DNA of 64,000 nucleotides. Origin: Microbispora catharanthi (lineage in GTDB: Bacteria > Actinomycetota > Actinomycetes > Streptosporangiales > Streptosporangiaceae). The notes under the pieces were generated by a model. It was not told the DNA's origin and did not search any database. It was given only the letters and a program-made list of their open reading frames with translations. Within the stretch, counting starts at the first letter, position 1, and every line of letters begins with the position of its first letter. A program made the translations under genes and the position numbers. The DNA is taken from contig NZ_VDMA02000002.1 in the NCBI RefSeq assembly GCF_006334915.2, positions 124,001 through 188,000 of the forward strand, read 5' to 3'. Below are positions 41,906 to 51,187 of the stretch, piece by piece.

Positions 41906-43540
41906 CTATGCGGACAGCCCTGCCGCGTCGAAGACGAGGGCGCCGCCGACGACCGTGGCGAGCACGGCCACGTCCTTGATCCGCTCGGGGGCGACCGCGA
42001 ACAGGTCGTCTCCCAGGACGACGAAGTCGGCCAGCTTGCCGCGCGACAGCGTGCCCTTGTGCCGCTCCTCCCCCGCGGCGTACGCCGAGCCGATCGTGTA
42101 CGCGCGCAGCGCCTGCTCCACGGTGAGGGACTCGGTGGGGGTGAACGGCACGCCGCTCGCCGTACGGCGGTTGACCAGGTCGTGGATGCCGAGCAGCGGG
42201 GCGCCGTCGGCCACTGGGCAGTCGGAGCTGCCCGGGACCACGATGCCGGCCTCCAGGAACGACCTCTGCCGGTAGCAGCCGAGGGAGCGCTCGGGGCCGA
42301 GGGCGGCGAGCATGCCGTCGCCGAGCTCGGAGACGAACCGGCCCTGCGGCACCGGGATGACGCCGAGCCTGGCGATCCTCGCCACCTGGGCGTCGCCGGT
42401 CACCGCGCAGTGCTCGATGCGGTGGCGGGCGTCGGGCCGGGGATCGCGCGCCTGCGCCTCCTCGTAGGCGTCGAGGACCACGTCGACCGCGTGGTCGCCG
42501 ATGGCGTGGGTGGCGATCTGCCAGCCCGCGGCGTGCGCCCGCAGGATGAAGGCGCGCAGCGCCTCGGCGTCCTGCTGCAGCAGTCCCCGGTTGCCCGGCT
42601 CCCCCTCGTAGTCGCAGCACATGGCGGCGGTGCGGCCGATGAGCGAGCCGTCGGAGAACAGCTTGACCGGCCCGATCCGCAGCCGCTCGTCGCCGATGCC
42701 GGTGCGGAACCCGAGGTCGAGCCCGAACCAGCCGTCGCCGATGTCATGGAGGTTGGGCGAGCCGGGCATCAGCGTGGCCCGCTGCGGCAGCACGCCCCGC
42801 CGCACCGCCTCCTGGAAGGCGGCGAGGTCCCAGGCGCCGTTGCCGGCCAGACCGCGTCCGATGCCCGGCTCGGTGAAGCTGGTCAGGCCCTCACCGGCCG
42901 CCACCCGGCCGGCCAGCGCGATGCCCTCGACGAAGTCCTCGAACGGCACCGGGCGCAGCACGGCGTCCGCCAGGCCCTGGGCCTGTTCGGCGAGCAGCCC
43001 GTCGGGCCGGCCGTCGGCGTCCCGCCCGACCGTGCCGCCGGCGACGTCCGGCACGTCCTCGACGCGGTCGAAGCCCATGCGGGCGAACGCCGCCGTGTTC
43101 GCGACGCCCATGTGGCCGGAGACGTGCTGCAGCCAGACGGGCCGGCCCCCGGCCGCCCGGTCGAGCGCCTCGCGGCTCGGGTGCAGCCCGCCCAGCTTGT
43201 TCTGGTCGTAGCCCGCTCCCTTGACCCACGCGTCCTGCGGCAGGCCCGCGGCGCGCTCGGCGACCTTCGCGTACAGCTCCTCGAGCGTCCGCACCTGGCC
43301 GTCGCGCAGGTTCAGCTCGCGCAGCCGCTGGCCCCGCATGCTCAGATGATGGTGGGCGTCGTTGAACCCCGGCACCACCGGCGCCCCGCCCAGGTCGACG
43401 ACGGCCTCGGCGGTGAGCCCGTCCAGGTCCTCGTCCAGCCCCGCGATGCGGCCGGCGAACACGCCGAGCCGGGTCGCGGCGGGCCGACCGGGGTCCAGCG
43501 TGGTGAACCGGCCGTTGACGAACAGGACGTCCAGACGCAT
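41906..43540 (-). CDS. YtcJ-like amidohydrolase
   Basis: 544 aa metal-dependent hydrolase of the amidohydrolase_3 type. Metal ligands are visible in PGFNDAHHHLSMRG (HxH), later in TEPGIGRGLAGNG and ATHAIGDHAVDVVLDAYEEA (His), RHRIEHCAV (His) and PGSSDCPV (Asp). C-terminal GTLSRGKLADFVVLGDD closes the beta-sandwich. It hydrolyses C-N bonds in an amide or ureide-like compound; the substrate is unknown. 21 bp after the transporter gene with GAAGGGAAG upstream, in an operon with urease. Confidence 0.85.
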   Translation of the reverse strand: MRLDVLFVNGRFTTLDPGRPAATRLGVFAGRIAGLDEDLDGLTAEAVVDLGGAPVVPGFNDAHHHLSMRGQRLRELNLRDGQVRTLEELYAKVAERAAGLPQDAWVKGAGYDQNKLGGLHPSREALDRAAGGRPVWLQHVSGHMGVANTAAFARMGFDRVEDVPDVAGGTVGRDADGRPDGLLAEQAQGLADAVLRPVPFEDFVEGIALAGRVAAGEGLTSFTEPGIGRGLAGNGAWDLAAFQEAVRRGVLPQRATLMPGSPNLHDIGDGWFGLDLGFRTGIGDERLRIGPVKLFSDGSLIGRTAAMCCDYEGEPGNRGLLQQDAEALRAFILRAHAAGWQIATHAIGDHAVDVVLDAYEEAQARDPRPDARHRIEHCAVTGDAQVARIARLGVIPVPQGRFVSELGDGMLAALGPERSLGCYRQRSFLEAGIVVPGSSDCPVADGAPLLGIHDLVNRRTASGVPFTPTESLTVEQALRAYTIGSAYAAGEERHKGTLSRGKLADFVVLGDDLFAVAPERIKDVAVLATVVGGALVFDAAGLSA

Positions 43541-43561
43541 GGTGCTTCCCTTCGAGCTAGC

Positions 43562-44851
43562 TCAGGCGGCCGTGGTGACGGGCCGGGCCTTCGCCGCGAC
43601 GGCGGAGCGGTGCCGCAGGCCGGCGACGCACGCCATCGTCAGCAGGATGATCACGATGTACTGCGCCACGACGAGCCAGATCGTCCCCGACCAGGTCAGC
43701 AGCGCCTGCGCGACGAGCGGGGTGGTGCCGCCGATCAGCGCGCCGCACAACTGGTAGGACAGCGAGATGCCGGTGTAGCGCACCCTGGCCGGGAACACCT
43801 CCGCGAGGAAGCCCGCCAGCGCCGCGTACGACGCGCCGCCGAACACGATGCTCAGGGCGAGGCCCAGCGTGGCCAGCGGCGCGGAACCGGTGCCGACCAG
43901 CAGGAACGTCACCGGCGTCATGACGATCAGCACCGTGAACGCCGCCAGCATGAACTTCGCGGCTCCCCAGCGCTGGCCGAGCACGGCCCCCACGGGCTGC
44001 GTGACGAACTGCACGACCGACACGACGAGCAGCACGTTCAGCATCGTGCCCTTCGTGATGCCGAGGTCGGTGGTGGCCCACGACAGGATGAAGGTGTTGG
44101 TGAAGTAGGCCGACGCGATGCCGACGCCGCTCGCGCCGATGCCGAGCAGCACCAGCGGCCAGGCCGTGCGGAAGACCTCGGCGACGGGGAGCTTGGCGAC
44201 CTCCCGCTGCTCGCGCATCCGCACGAACTCCGGCGACTCCTCCACCCGCAGCCGGATGACCAGCCCGATCACGAGCAGGACGGCGGAGGCGAGGAACGGG
44301 ATGCGCCAGCCGTACGACAGGAACGCGTCGTCGGGCAGCAGGTTGACCAGCGCGAACATGCCGGTGGCGAGGATCGATCCCGCGGGCGAGCCCTGCTGGG
44401 CGAACGCCGCGTAGAAGATGCGCTTGGGCCCGGCGTGCTCGGCGGCGATCAGCACGGCGCCGCCCCACTCGCCGCCCACCGCGATGCCCTGCACCAGCCG
44501 GAGCACGGCCAGCAGCACGGGCGCGGCCATGCCGACGGACGCGTACGTGGGCAGCACGCCCACCAGGGTCGTCGCGCCGCCCATGAGGAGCAGCGTGGTG
44601 ATGAGTGTGCCCTTGCGGCCGATGCGGTCGCCGAGGTGGCCGAAGACCACACCGCCGAGAGGACGGGCCAGGAACCCGACCCAGAACGTGGCGAAGGACG
44701 CCATGACGCCCGCCGTGGGGCTGGCCTCAGGGAAGAACAGCTTGCCGAACACCAGCGCCGAGGCGGTTCCGTAGATGTAGAAGTCGTACCACTCGATGGA
44801 GGTGCCGACGAAGGAGGCGATGCCCGCGCCGCGGGCCTTGCTCGTACTCAA
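43562..44851 (-). CDS. MHS-family MFS metabolite:proton symporter
   Basis: 429 aa, 12 helices. ASFVGTSIEWYDFYIYGTASALVFGKLFFP is the hallmark N-terminus of the ShiA/ProP-like metabolite:H+ symporters, with motif A GHLGDRIGRKGTL and RLVQGIAVGGEWGGAVLIAAEHA. It probably imports the organic acid or nitrogen compound processed by the neighbouring amidohydrolase and urease. 18 bp after ureC, same strand. Confidence 0.88.
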   Translation of the reverse strand: MSTSKARGAGIASFVGTSIEWYDFYIYGTASALVFGKLFFPEASPTAGVMASFATFWVGFLARPLGGVVFGHLGDRIGRKGTLITTLLLMGGATTLVGVLPTYASVGMAAPVLLAVLRLVQGIAVGGEWGGAVLIAAEHAGPKRIFYAAFAQQGSPAGSILATGMFALVNLLPDDAFLSYGWRIPFLASAVLLVIGLVIRLRVEESPEFVRMREQREVAKLPVAEVFRTAWPLVLLGIGASGVGIASAYFTNTFILSWATTDLGITKGTMLNVLLVVSVVQFVTQPVGAVLGQRWGAAKFMLAAFTVLIVMTPVTFLLVGTGSAPLATLGLALSIVFGGASYAALAGFLAEVFPARVRYTGISLSYQLCGALIGGTTPLVAQALLTWSGTIWLVVAQYIVIILLTMACVAGLRHRSAVAAKARPVTTAA

Positions 44852-44869
44852 TGCGTATCACCAGGGGGA

Positions 44870-46537
44870 CTAGGCGAAGTGATGCAGTCGGGACAGGGGC
44901 ACCTCGGTGGCGGGGTCCACGTGGACCTCGGCCCCGTCCACCAGGACGGGACCGGGCTCCCTGGAGACCTCGACCCGCGGGGTCGCCGTGTTGCGGCACA
45001 TGTCGGCCCTGGTCAGGCCACGCGCGCGGCGGATGGCCGCGTAACGCAGGCCCGCGGGCAGCGCCTCACGGGCGTCCGCGGAGTCCAGCGCCTCGTGGGC
45101 GACGAAGATCCGCGACAGGCGGGCCGGCGCGTCGCCGAGCCCGCCGAAGTACGGGCGGTAGATGCGGGGCTGGGTCAGCCGGGTCGAGCCCGAGCCGCTG
45201 CCGGACACGCCCCAGGCGACGAAGCCGGCTTTGATCACGAGTTCGGGCTTGGTGCCGAACCACGCCGGGTTCCACAGCACGATGTCGGCCAGCCGCCCCG
45301 GCTGGAGGGTGCCGACCTCGTGCGCGATCCCATGGGCGACGGCGGGGTTGAGTGTGAGCTTGGCCAGGTAGCGCAGCACCCGGGCGTTGCCGGGCCGCGC
45401 GGTGTCCGGTTGGCCGGCCCCCGCGCGCAGTGCCTGCAGGTGGGCGAGCTGCCAGGTCCTGCGGATCGTCTCGGCGATCCGTCCCATGCCCATCGAGTCG
45501 GAGTTGACGATGCTGATGGCGCCGAGGTCGTGCAGCGCGTTCTCGGCCGCGATGGCGTGCGCCCTGATCCGGCTCCGGGTCACCTCGACGTCGCTGCCGA
45601 TGTGGTGGTTCTGCCGGTGGACGGTCATCGTCATCGGGAACAGCTCGCCGACCGTGTTGGTGGTGTAGGGGATGGTCGGCGTCGTGGACGACGGCAGGAT
45701 GTGCGGCTCGGAGAGGATCTGGAGCAGGTCGGGGTGGCCGCCGCCGCCCTCCACGTGGTAGGCGTGCACCGTGCGGCCCCGGGTGGCGGCGATCGTGTCG
45801 GCCAGGTAGCCCGACTCGTTCATCGAGTCGGTGTGCAGCGCCACCGGCAGATCCGCCTGCTCGGCGACCCCGAGACAGGTGTCCACGATCCGGGGGGTCG
45901 CGCCGAAGTCCTCATGGATCTTGAAACCCCCGGCGCCGGCGAGCACGGCCTCCTCCAGCAGCCTCGTCGAGCTGGAGGAGCCGCGGGCGAGGAAGGCGAC
46001 GTTCATCGGGGTGCCCCGCCACGCGCTCATCAGCGTGTGCAGGTTGTGCGCGGGATTGCAGCCCACGTCCCAGACGCCGCCGAGGCCCATGCCCACGACG
46101 GTCGTCACGCCGGAGGCGAGCGCCGCCGGGGCGATCTCGGGCGAGGACAGGTGCACGTGCGAGTCGATGACGCCCGGCGTCGCGATGAGGCCCTCGCCGG
46201 TGACGATCGCGGTGTGCGAGTCGATCGCGAAGTCCCCGCCGCCGATGCTGACAACCCGGCCGTCCTTGACACCGATGGCCGTCTTGCGCACACCGAGAAC
46301 CGCGTCGAGCAGCACGACGTTGGTGACGACCAGGTCGAGCGCCGACTCCCTGTCGGCACGCGGGGAGGCCAGCAGCCCGTCCCGCAGCGTCTTGCCGCAT
46401 CCGCCCAGCAACTCGTCGCCATACGGCGTGTCGTCGTGCTCGACCTCGATCCACAGGCAGGTGTCGCCGAGCCGTACGCGGTCGCCCGTGGTCGGGCCGT
46501 AGATCCTCGCGTAGGTCTCCCTCGGGATGGTCGTCAC
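44870..46537 (-). CDS. ureC: Urease alpha subunit, divergent
   Basis: 555 aa nickel amidohydrolase that would split urea to ammonia and carbamate. Metal ligands are kept: His127/His129 (SHVHL), Lys206 for carbamylation and His208 (GFKIHEDFG), His235 (ALHTDSMNESG), His261 (AYHVEGG) and Asp347 (NSDSMGMG). The flap normally reading MVCHHLD is MTVHRQNHH, so the flap Cys is Val306 while the His (307) remains. HVEGGGGHPD is shorter than canonical HTEGAGGGHAPD. The start overlaps the fused ureAB stop by 4 nt. No ureDEFG genes are nearby. Confidence 0.88.
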   Translation of the reverse strand: MTTIPRETYARIYGPTTGDRVRLGDTCLWIEVEHDDTPYGDELLGGCGKTLRDGLLASPRADRESALDLVVTNVVLLDAVLGVRKTAIGVKDGRVVSIGGGDFAIDSHTAIVTGEGLIATPGVIDSHVHLSSPEIAPAALASGVTTVVGMGLGGVWDVGCNPAHNLHTLMSAWRGTPMNVAFLARGSSSSTRLLEEAVLAGAGGFKIHEDFGATPRIVDTCLGVAEQADLPVALHTDSMNESGYLADTIAATRGRTVHAYHVEGGGGHPDLLQILSEPHILPSSTTPTIPYTTNTVGELFPMTMTVHRQNHHIGSDVEVTRSRIRAHAIAAENALHDLGAISIVNSDSMGMGRIAETIRRTWQLAHLQALRAGAGQPDTARPGNARVLRYLAKLTLNPAVAHGIAHEVGTLQPGRLADIVLWNPAWFGTKPELVIKAGFVAWGVSGSGSGSTRLTQPRIYRPYFGGLGDAPARLSRIFVAHEALDSADAREALPAGLRYAAIRRARGLTRADMCRNTATPRVEVSREPGPVLVDGAEVHVDPATEVPLSRLHHFA

Positions 46538-47100
46538 GCCTTCACCACCTCCACGAGCCGCTCCACTCCGGGAGGGAAGGCGAGCGCCGTGCCCGCCGGG
46601 ATGTCCAGGCGCATGCCCTCCGCCTGCGCCCGGTCGAAGGACAGGGCGGGGTTGACCTGGTCGAGCGGGAAGTGCGAGGAGACGTAGACGGTCTGCTCGC
46701 CCTCGTTGCGCACGGTGATCCGCCCCCGGTCGCGCCCCGCGTTGAGGCTCAGCTCCCCGTCGGCGGTCTCCACCGCGCCGGGGCCGCGCCCGTCCCCCAC
46801 GCCGAAGGGGGTGTCGACGCAGACCAGGGCCGTGCCGTTGGGGAACAGCGCCTCGACCTGCACCTGCGGCACCAGGTCGGGCACGCCCTCCATCACGTCG
46901 TCCGCGGTGAGCAGCGACCGCGCCGCCGCCACGACCTCCTCCAGGGACGCGCCGTCCCAGGCCTGTTCGAGGATCTCGTCGCAGAGCAGGGCGATGGCCT
47001 CGGGGGCGTTCAGCCGCCGGCCCCGGGCCCGGCGCCGCCGCGCCAGTTCCGCGACCGTGAAGAGGGTGAGCCGCTCCTGCTCGCGAGGCGTCAGGTGCAC
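46534..47100 (-). CDS. ureAB: Fused urease gamma-beta subunit
   Basis: 188 aa joining gamma (MHLTPREQERLTLFTVAELARRRRARG, about 1-100) and beta (ELSLNAGRDRGRITVRNEGE, VNPALSFDRAQAEGMRLDIPAGTA) domains, an arrangement known from Helicobacter UreA and some actinomycete second ureases. In the beta half the canonical SHYHFFEVN reads SHFPLDQVN. GTG start at 47100. It pairs with the divergent UreC and faces a PucR regulator across 116 bp. Confidence 0.85.
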   Translation of the reverse strand: MHLTPREQERLTLFTVAELARRRRARGRRLNAPEAIALLCDEILEQAWDGASLEEVVAAARSLLTADDVMEGVPDLVPQVQVEALFPNGTALVCVDTPFGVGDGRGPGAVETADGELSLNAGRDRGRITVRNEGEQTVYVSSHFPLDQVNPALSFDRAQAEGMRLDIPAGTALAFPPGVERLVEVVKA

Positions 47101-47216
47101 AGTCCGCCCTCGCTTTCGTCTCCGCCCAATGACCCGTCCTTACGGGCGAGTCAACCGTAGGCGCAGGCCAGGGGCCTTCCCAACGGCATTCCGTCGCGGA
47201 AATCGGCGGCTACATT

Positions 47217-48440
47217 GTGCAGGTGAACACTCCCCCTCCGGCCCCGGTCACCGAGCTCGCGTTGCGCTGCCTCGACGACATCGACGACATCGTCGAGGGG
47301 TGGCTGGCCCAGGTCGAGCTCGTCGACCCGTACGGGTCGCCCGACCCGCCCGTCTCCCGGGACGAACTGCGGGGCACGGCGCTGACCGGGCTGGACATGC
47401 TGCTGCGGCACATCGCCACGGGATCGGTCTCCCCCGGCATGGCCGGGCTGTCCGAGCGCGTCGGGGAGCGCAGGGCCGGGCAGGGGGTGCCGCTGGAGTC
47501 ACTGCTGGCCGCCGCGCGGCTGGACGCCCGGGTGCTCTGGCAGGCGATGAACGCGCGGGTGACGCCGGAGGCGCTGCCCGGCCTGATCGCCGGGGCCCAC
47601 CTGGTCTGGGAGGCGGTGGAGCAGCACGTGACCGGGCTGATGACGGGCTACCAGCGGGCGGTGCTGGAGATGGGACGGCAGCGGGAGGACCAGCGCAGGG
47701 CCTGGTTCACCCGGCTCATGGACAACCAGGGCCGCAATCCCGACGTGGTGCGCGACGCCGGCCGGGTCCTCGGGTTCGACCCGTCGCAGCCGCTCCTCGC
47801 CGTGGTCGCCCATCCCGGGGAGGGGGCGGCGCTGCGCGCGGCGGAGGCCGCAATGGCCGGGAGCATGGCCGGGAGCACGGCCGGGAGCACGGCCGGGAGC
47901 ACGGCCGGGAGGACAGTGCACTGCTATCGGCACGAGTCGCCGACCGGCGACGTGCTGATCGTGCAGCCGCCGGCCCGGACCGCCGATCCGCCGCGGTCGG
48001 TCCTCGCCGCGCTCGCGGGGGTGCGCTGCGGGGTCTCCCCCGTCGTCACCGGCCTGTCGGAGGTTTCCCGCGCCGTACGGCTGGCCTCGGCGGCCGCGGG
48101 GGCGTCCCGGGCCGGTGCGGGGCCGCGGCGGCTGGAGGACGCCTGGCTGGACGTCTTCGTCGGCGGCAGCAGGGAGCTGGCGGCCGAGCTCGCGCACCAG
48201 GTGCTCGGCCCGCTGTCCGCCCTGGGCGGGTCGGAGGGCGAACGGCTGCTGGAGACCGTGCGGATACACCTGGGCGGCTCGGGCTCGGTCGCCGACACGG
48301 CCGCGGCCCTGTACTGCCATCGCAACACCGTGCAGCACCGCTTCGCGCGCTTCCGCGAGCTCACCGGCCGGGACGTGCGCGTCCCCGAGGACGCCGCCGT
48401 CGTCGCCCTCGCGCTGCGCGCCGCCGGCGCCCTCCCCTAG
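47217..48440 (+). CDS. PucR-family transcriptional regulator
   Basis: 407 aa. The C-terminal HTH_30 reads LLETVRIHLGGSGSVADTAAALYCHRNTVQHRFARFRELTGRDV, and the central region is a GGDEF-like PucR domain. The N-terminal part (DIDDIVEGWLAQVELVDPYG) carries the sensory region. PucR activates purine/ureide catabolism in Bacillus; divergence from the urease-transporter-amidohydrolase genes suggests it controls them. A five-unit AGS(T/M) repeat lies mid-protein. GTG 47217 or 47223 may be the start. Confidence 0.87.
   Translation: MQVNTPPPAPVTELALRCLDDIDDIVEGWLAQVELVDPYGSPDPPVSRDELRGTALTGLDMLLRHIATGSVSPGMAGLSERVGERRAGQGVPLESLLAAARLDARVLWQAMNARVTPEALPGLIAGAHLVWEAVEQHVTGLMTGYQRAVLEMGRQREDQRRAWFTRLMDNQGRNPDVVRDAGRVLGFDPSQPLLAVVAHPGEGAALRAAEAAMAGSMAGSTAGSTAGSTAGRTVHCYRHESPTGDVLIVQPPARTADPPRSVLAALAGVRCGVSPVVTGLSEVSRAVRLASAAAGASRAGAGPRRLEDAWLDVFVGGSRELAAELAHQVLGPLSALGGSEGERLLETVRIHLGGSGSVADTAAALYCHRNTVQHRFARFRELTGRDVRVPEDAAVVALALRAAGALP
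47853..47912. repeat. Five tandem 12-bp repeats inside the PucR gene
   Basis: Units AYGGCCGGGAGS repeat five times without gaps, encoding (M/T)AGS in a linker between domains. The exact repeat could change copy number by slippage while keeping the frame. Confidence 0.9.
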
Positions 48441-48450
48441 ACGCGCCGTC

Positions 48451-49086
48451 CTAGAGCCTGCGGTCTTCCATCTCCCAGACGTGGTCGACCACGTGCCAGA
48501 TGATGCGGCGGGCGGCATACCGGACGGGCCAGCCCTCACCGCCGGGAGGAAAGGCCTCCGCGGGCCGCTCGAGCACCCGCGCGATGTCCTCGCGCATGGC
48601 GGTCAGGCCGGCCTCGTCCTTGAAGGGCTTGTGCCGCACGCCGATCTTCCGGGCGTACGCGCGCTCGGCCTCCACGACGTGGGAGACCATCTTGTCCCTG
48701 TCCCTGCCACCGCCCCTGGGACCCTTGCGCAGCTCCTCAGGGGAGGCCGCGGCCGCCTCGGCGAACACCGCCCAGGCCGCGCGGGCGAGGGCGGCCGCAC
48801 GCGCGGCCTCCGGCGCCTCCACCGGCTCCCGGTCGAAGTCCGGAATGGCGGAGATCGCGCCGAAGTCCGTCGTGCTGTCGCCCTTGACCCGCTCGACGAC
48901 CGCCGGGTCCCCCGGCGCGAACTCCAGCCCCGCCCGCTCGGCGATCACCCGGAAGCGCGGCGTGTAGTCCACGAGCGTGTCGAGCGCGGCCTCCTCCGTC
49001 CTGCCGATGCGGCACCAGCCCGGCCAGTCGATCGAGCAGGCGAAGACCTTCTTCGGGCCGATTTCCAGGTAGACGCGATGGTTCAT
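48451..49086 (-). CDS. HicB-like plus DinB-like two-part protein
   Basis: 211 aa from ATG 49086 (49098 is in frame). The first 70 residues (HRVYLEIGPKKVFACSIDWPGWCRIGRTEEAALDTLVDY) look like a HicB/UPF0150 RNase-H-like antitoxin domain. The rest (DKMVSHVVEAERAYARKIG, RYAARRIIWHVVDHVWEMEDR) resembles a DinB/YfiT four-helix bundle with HxxDHxWE metal-site His residues. Function unknown; both domain calls are by pattern. Convergent with pucR, 10 bp apart. Confidence 0.6.
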   Translation of the reverse strand: MNHRVYLEIGPKKVFACSIDWPGWCRIGRTEEAALDTLVDYTPRFRVIAERAGLEFAPGDPAVVERVKGDSTTDFGAISAIPDFDREPVEAPEAARAAALARAAWAVFAEAAAASPEELRKGPRGGGRDRDKMVSHVVEAERAYARKIGVRHKPFKDEAGLTAMREDIARVLERPAEAFPPGGEGWPVRYAARRIIWHVVDHVWEMEDRRL

Positions 49087-49129
49087 GCCGGCCAGCATGC
49101 CACCTGTACGTGACAGACCACGTCAGGTT

Positions 49130-49909
49130 TCAGACCAGCTCGATGAGGTCGGCCACGGAGTTGACCACCTGCGTGGGCCGGAACGGATACCGGTCGATCT
49201 GGTCCTTCTGCGTGACGCCGGTGAGCACCAGGATCGTGTGCAGGCCGGCCTCGATGCCGCAGACGACGTCGGTGTCCATGCGGTCGCCGATCATCGCGGT
49301 GGTCTCGCTGTGCGCGTCGATCCGATTGAGGGCACTGCGCATCATCATCGGGTTGGGCTTGCCGACGAAGTACGGCTCCACTCCGGTCGCCTTGGTTATC
49401 ATCGCGGCCACCGCGCCGCAGGCCGGCAGCGAGCCCTCGGTCGAGGGGCCGATGGGGTCGGGATTGGTCGCGATGAAGCGGGCGCCGTTGTCGATCAGCC
49501 GGATCGCCCGCGTTATCGACGTGAAGCTGTAGGTGCGGGTCTCGCCCAGCACCACGTAGTCGGGGTCGAGGTCGGTCAGCACGTAGCCGACCTCGTGCAG
49601 GGCCGTGGTCAGCCCCGCCTCGCCGATCACGTACGCCGAGCCCTCGGGCCGCTGGTCGGCGAGGAACTTGGCGGTGGCCAGCGCGGAGGTCCAGATCGCC
49701 TCGGGCGGCACCTCCAGCCCGGCCGCGCGCAACCGTACGGACAGGTCGCGGGGGGTGTAGATCGAGTTGTTCGTCAGGACGAGGAACCGCTTCCCCGACT
49801 CCTTCAGCCGCCTGATGAACTCGTCGGCACCCGGCACCGGCTGCCCCTCGTGGACCAGCACCCCGTCCATGTCGGACAGCCACGACTCGATGGGCTTTCG
49901 CTCGCTCAT
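49130..49909 (-). CDS. HAD-IIA hydrolase, NagD-like
   Basis: 259 aa. Motif [14 protein letters not shown] (two Asp), motif II VLTNNS, a C2 cap, Lys in [10 protein letters not shown] and motif [19 protein letters not shown]. Matches NagD/pNPPase-type phosphatases that act on nucleotide monophosphates or sugar phosphates. ATG 49909 ([15 protein letters not shown]) is the natural start for this family's length. Confidence 0.88.
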   Translation of the reverse strand: MSERKPIESWLSDMDGVLVHEGQPVPGADEFIRRLKESGKRFLVLTNNSIYTPRDLSVRLRAAGLEVPPEAIWTSALATAKFLADQRPEGSAYVIGEAGLTTALHEVGYVLTDLDPDYVVLGETRTYSFTSITRAIRLIDNGARFIATNPDPIGPSTEGSLPACGAVAAMITKATGVEPYFVGKPNPMMMRSALNRIDAHSETTAMIGDRMDTDVVCGIEAGLHTILVLTGVTQKDQIDRYPFRPTQVVNSVADLIELV

Positions 49910-49959
49910 GTGTCCAAGCATGGCAGGTGACGGTGCAGCGAAGCACATCCCTCACCGCG

Positions 49960-49974
49960 TCCGGAAATATCCGG
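49960..49974. repeat. 15-bp near-palindrome, copy 2
   Basis: TCCGGAAATATCCGG, identical to 37074-37088, here in the 90-bp gap between the divergent NagD-like and luciferase-like genes. One further base (A) extends the palindrome to TCCGGA on each side. Confidence 0.6.
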
Positions 49975-49998
49975 ATGCGACCTCAGGTTAGGGGTGGC

Positions 49999-51060
49999 AT
50001 GAGCGAGGACAACATCCGCGGGGTGCCGCGCGGGACGGCCGAGGCGCCACTGTCGATCCTGGAGCTCGCGACCGTCGGCGAGGGCTTCACGCCCTCCGAG
50101 GCGCTGCGCGACGCCACCGAACTGGCCCGCCGGGCCGAGGAGTGGGGCTACCACCGCATCTGGGTCGCCGAGCACCACGGAATGCCCGGAGTGGCCAGCT
50201 CCTCTCCGGCCGTGCTCATCGCGCACCTCGCGGCGGCGACCAGGTCGATCCGGATCGGCTCGGGCGGCGTGATGCTGCCCAACCACGCCCCGCTGGTGAT
50301 CGCCGAGCAGTTCGGCACGCTGCACGCGCTGCACCCCGGCCGCATCGACCTCGGCCTCGGCCGCGCCCCCGGCACCGACATGGCCACGGCGAACGCCCTG
50401 CGCCGCTCGGCCGAGGTGGACCCCGACGAGTTCCCCCAGCAGGTGGCCGAGCTGACCGGCTTCCTCGACGGCTCCTTCCCGCCCGGCCATCCGTACGAGA
50501 AGATCCGGGCCGTGCCGGGCGGTGCCGACTCGGCGGCCACGGGCCGCCCGCCGATCTGGCTGCTCGGCTCCAGCGGGTTCAGCGCCAGGCTGGCCGGGCT
50601 GCTCGGGCTGCCGTTCGCCTTCGCCCACCACTTCAGCGCCGGCAACACCGAGCCCGCGCTCGACCTCTACCGCTCCTCGTTCCGGCCCTCGGAGGTGCTC
50701 GACCGGCCGTACGCGCTGATCGGGGTGGCGGCCGTCGCGGCCGACACCGACGAGGAGGCGCTGCGCCAGACCATGCCGGGCGCGCTGTCATGGCTGCGCC
50801 TGCGGCACGGGCGGCCCGGCCGTACGCCCACTCCCGAGGAGGCGGAGGCGTACCCGTACACCCCGATGGAGCGGGAGTTCGTCCGCGAACGGCTGTCGAC
50901 GGTGGTCCACGGCGACCCGCAGACCGTGCGGGACGGGCTGGAGGAGCTGCGCAAGCGCACCGGGGCCGACGAACTGATGATCACCACGCAGGTCCACGGC
51001 GGCGGAGCGCGCCTGCGCTCCTACGAGCTGATCGCCCGCGCGTACGGCATGATCCCCTGA
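49999..51060 (+). CDS. Luciferase-like monooxygenase (LLM class, MsnO8-like)
   Basis: 353 aa TIM-barrel flavin-dependent oxidoreductase. [53 protein letters not shown] is the FMN LLM N-terminus, followed by [43 protein letters not shown]. It probably uses FMNH2 and oxygen; the substrate is unknown. GGGG precedes ATG 49999. Confidence 0.87.
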   Translation: MSEDNIRGVPRGTAEAPLSILELATVGEGFTPSEALRDATELARRAEEWGYHRIWVAEHHGMPGVASSSPAVLIAHLAAATRSIRIGSGGVMLPNHAPLVIAEQFGTLHALHPGRIDLGLGRAPGTDMATANALRRSAEVDPDEFPQQVAELTGFLDGSFPPGHPYEKIRAVPGGADSAATGRPPIWLLGSSGFSARLAGLLGLPFAFAHHFSAGNTEPALDLYRSSFRPSEVLDRPYALIGVAAVAADTDEEALRQTMPGALSWLRLRHGRPGRTPTPEEAEAYPYTPMEREFVRERLSTVVHGDPQTVRDGLEELRKRTGADELMITTQVHGGGARLRSYELIARAYGMIP

Positions 51061-51187
51061 TCCCCGGCGGAAGCGGTTGCGGGAAAAATCGCGGAGACCG
51101 CGAACATCGGCGGACCGACGGTCATCCAACACGACGGAGACCGGAGGGGAGGGGCCCTTCCGGGGTTATCCGGCGAAAGGAAGGACC

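Noticed and set aside
41193..42620. Long minus-strand frame ending in the SRPBCC sequence
   Set aside because: Only the part after GTG 41648 has recognisable composition; the rest is a shadow of the amidohydrolase and the RHH-like gene.
41663..46687. A 1674-codon open frame on the plus strand opposite urease, transporter and amidohydrolase
   Set aside because: Same low-complexity shadow composition; the minus-strand frames have clear domains and ordered ribosome sites.
47853..47912. CRISPR-like repeat array
   Set aside because: The repeats are 12 bp, contiguous, in frame and without spacers; there are no cas genes.
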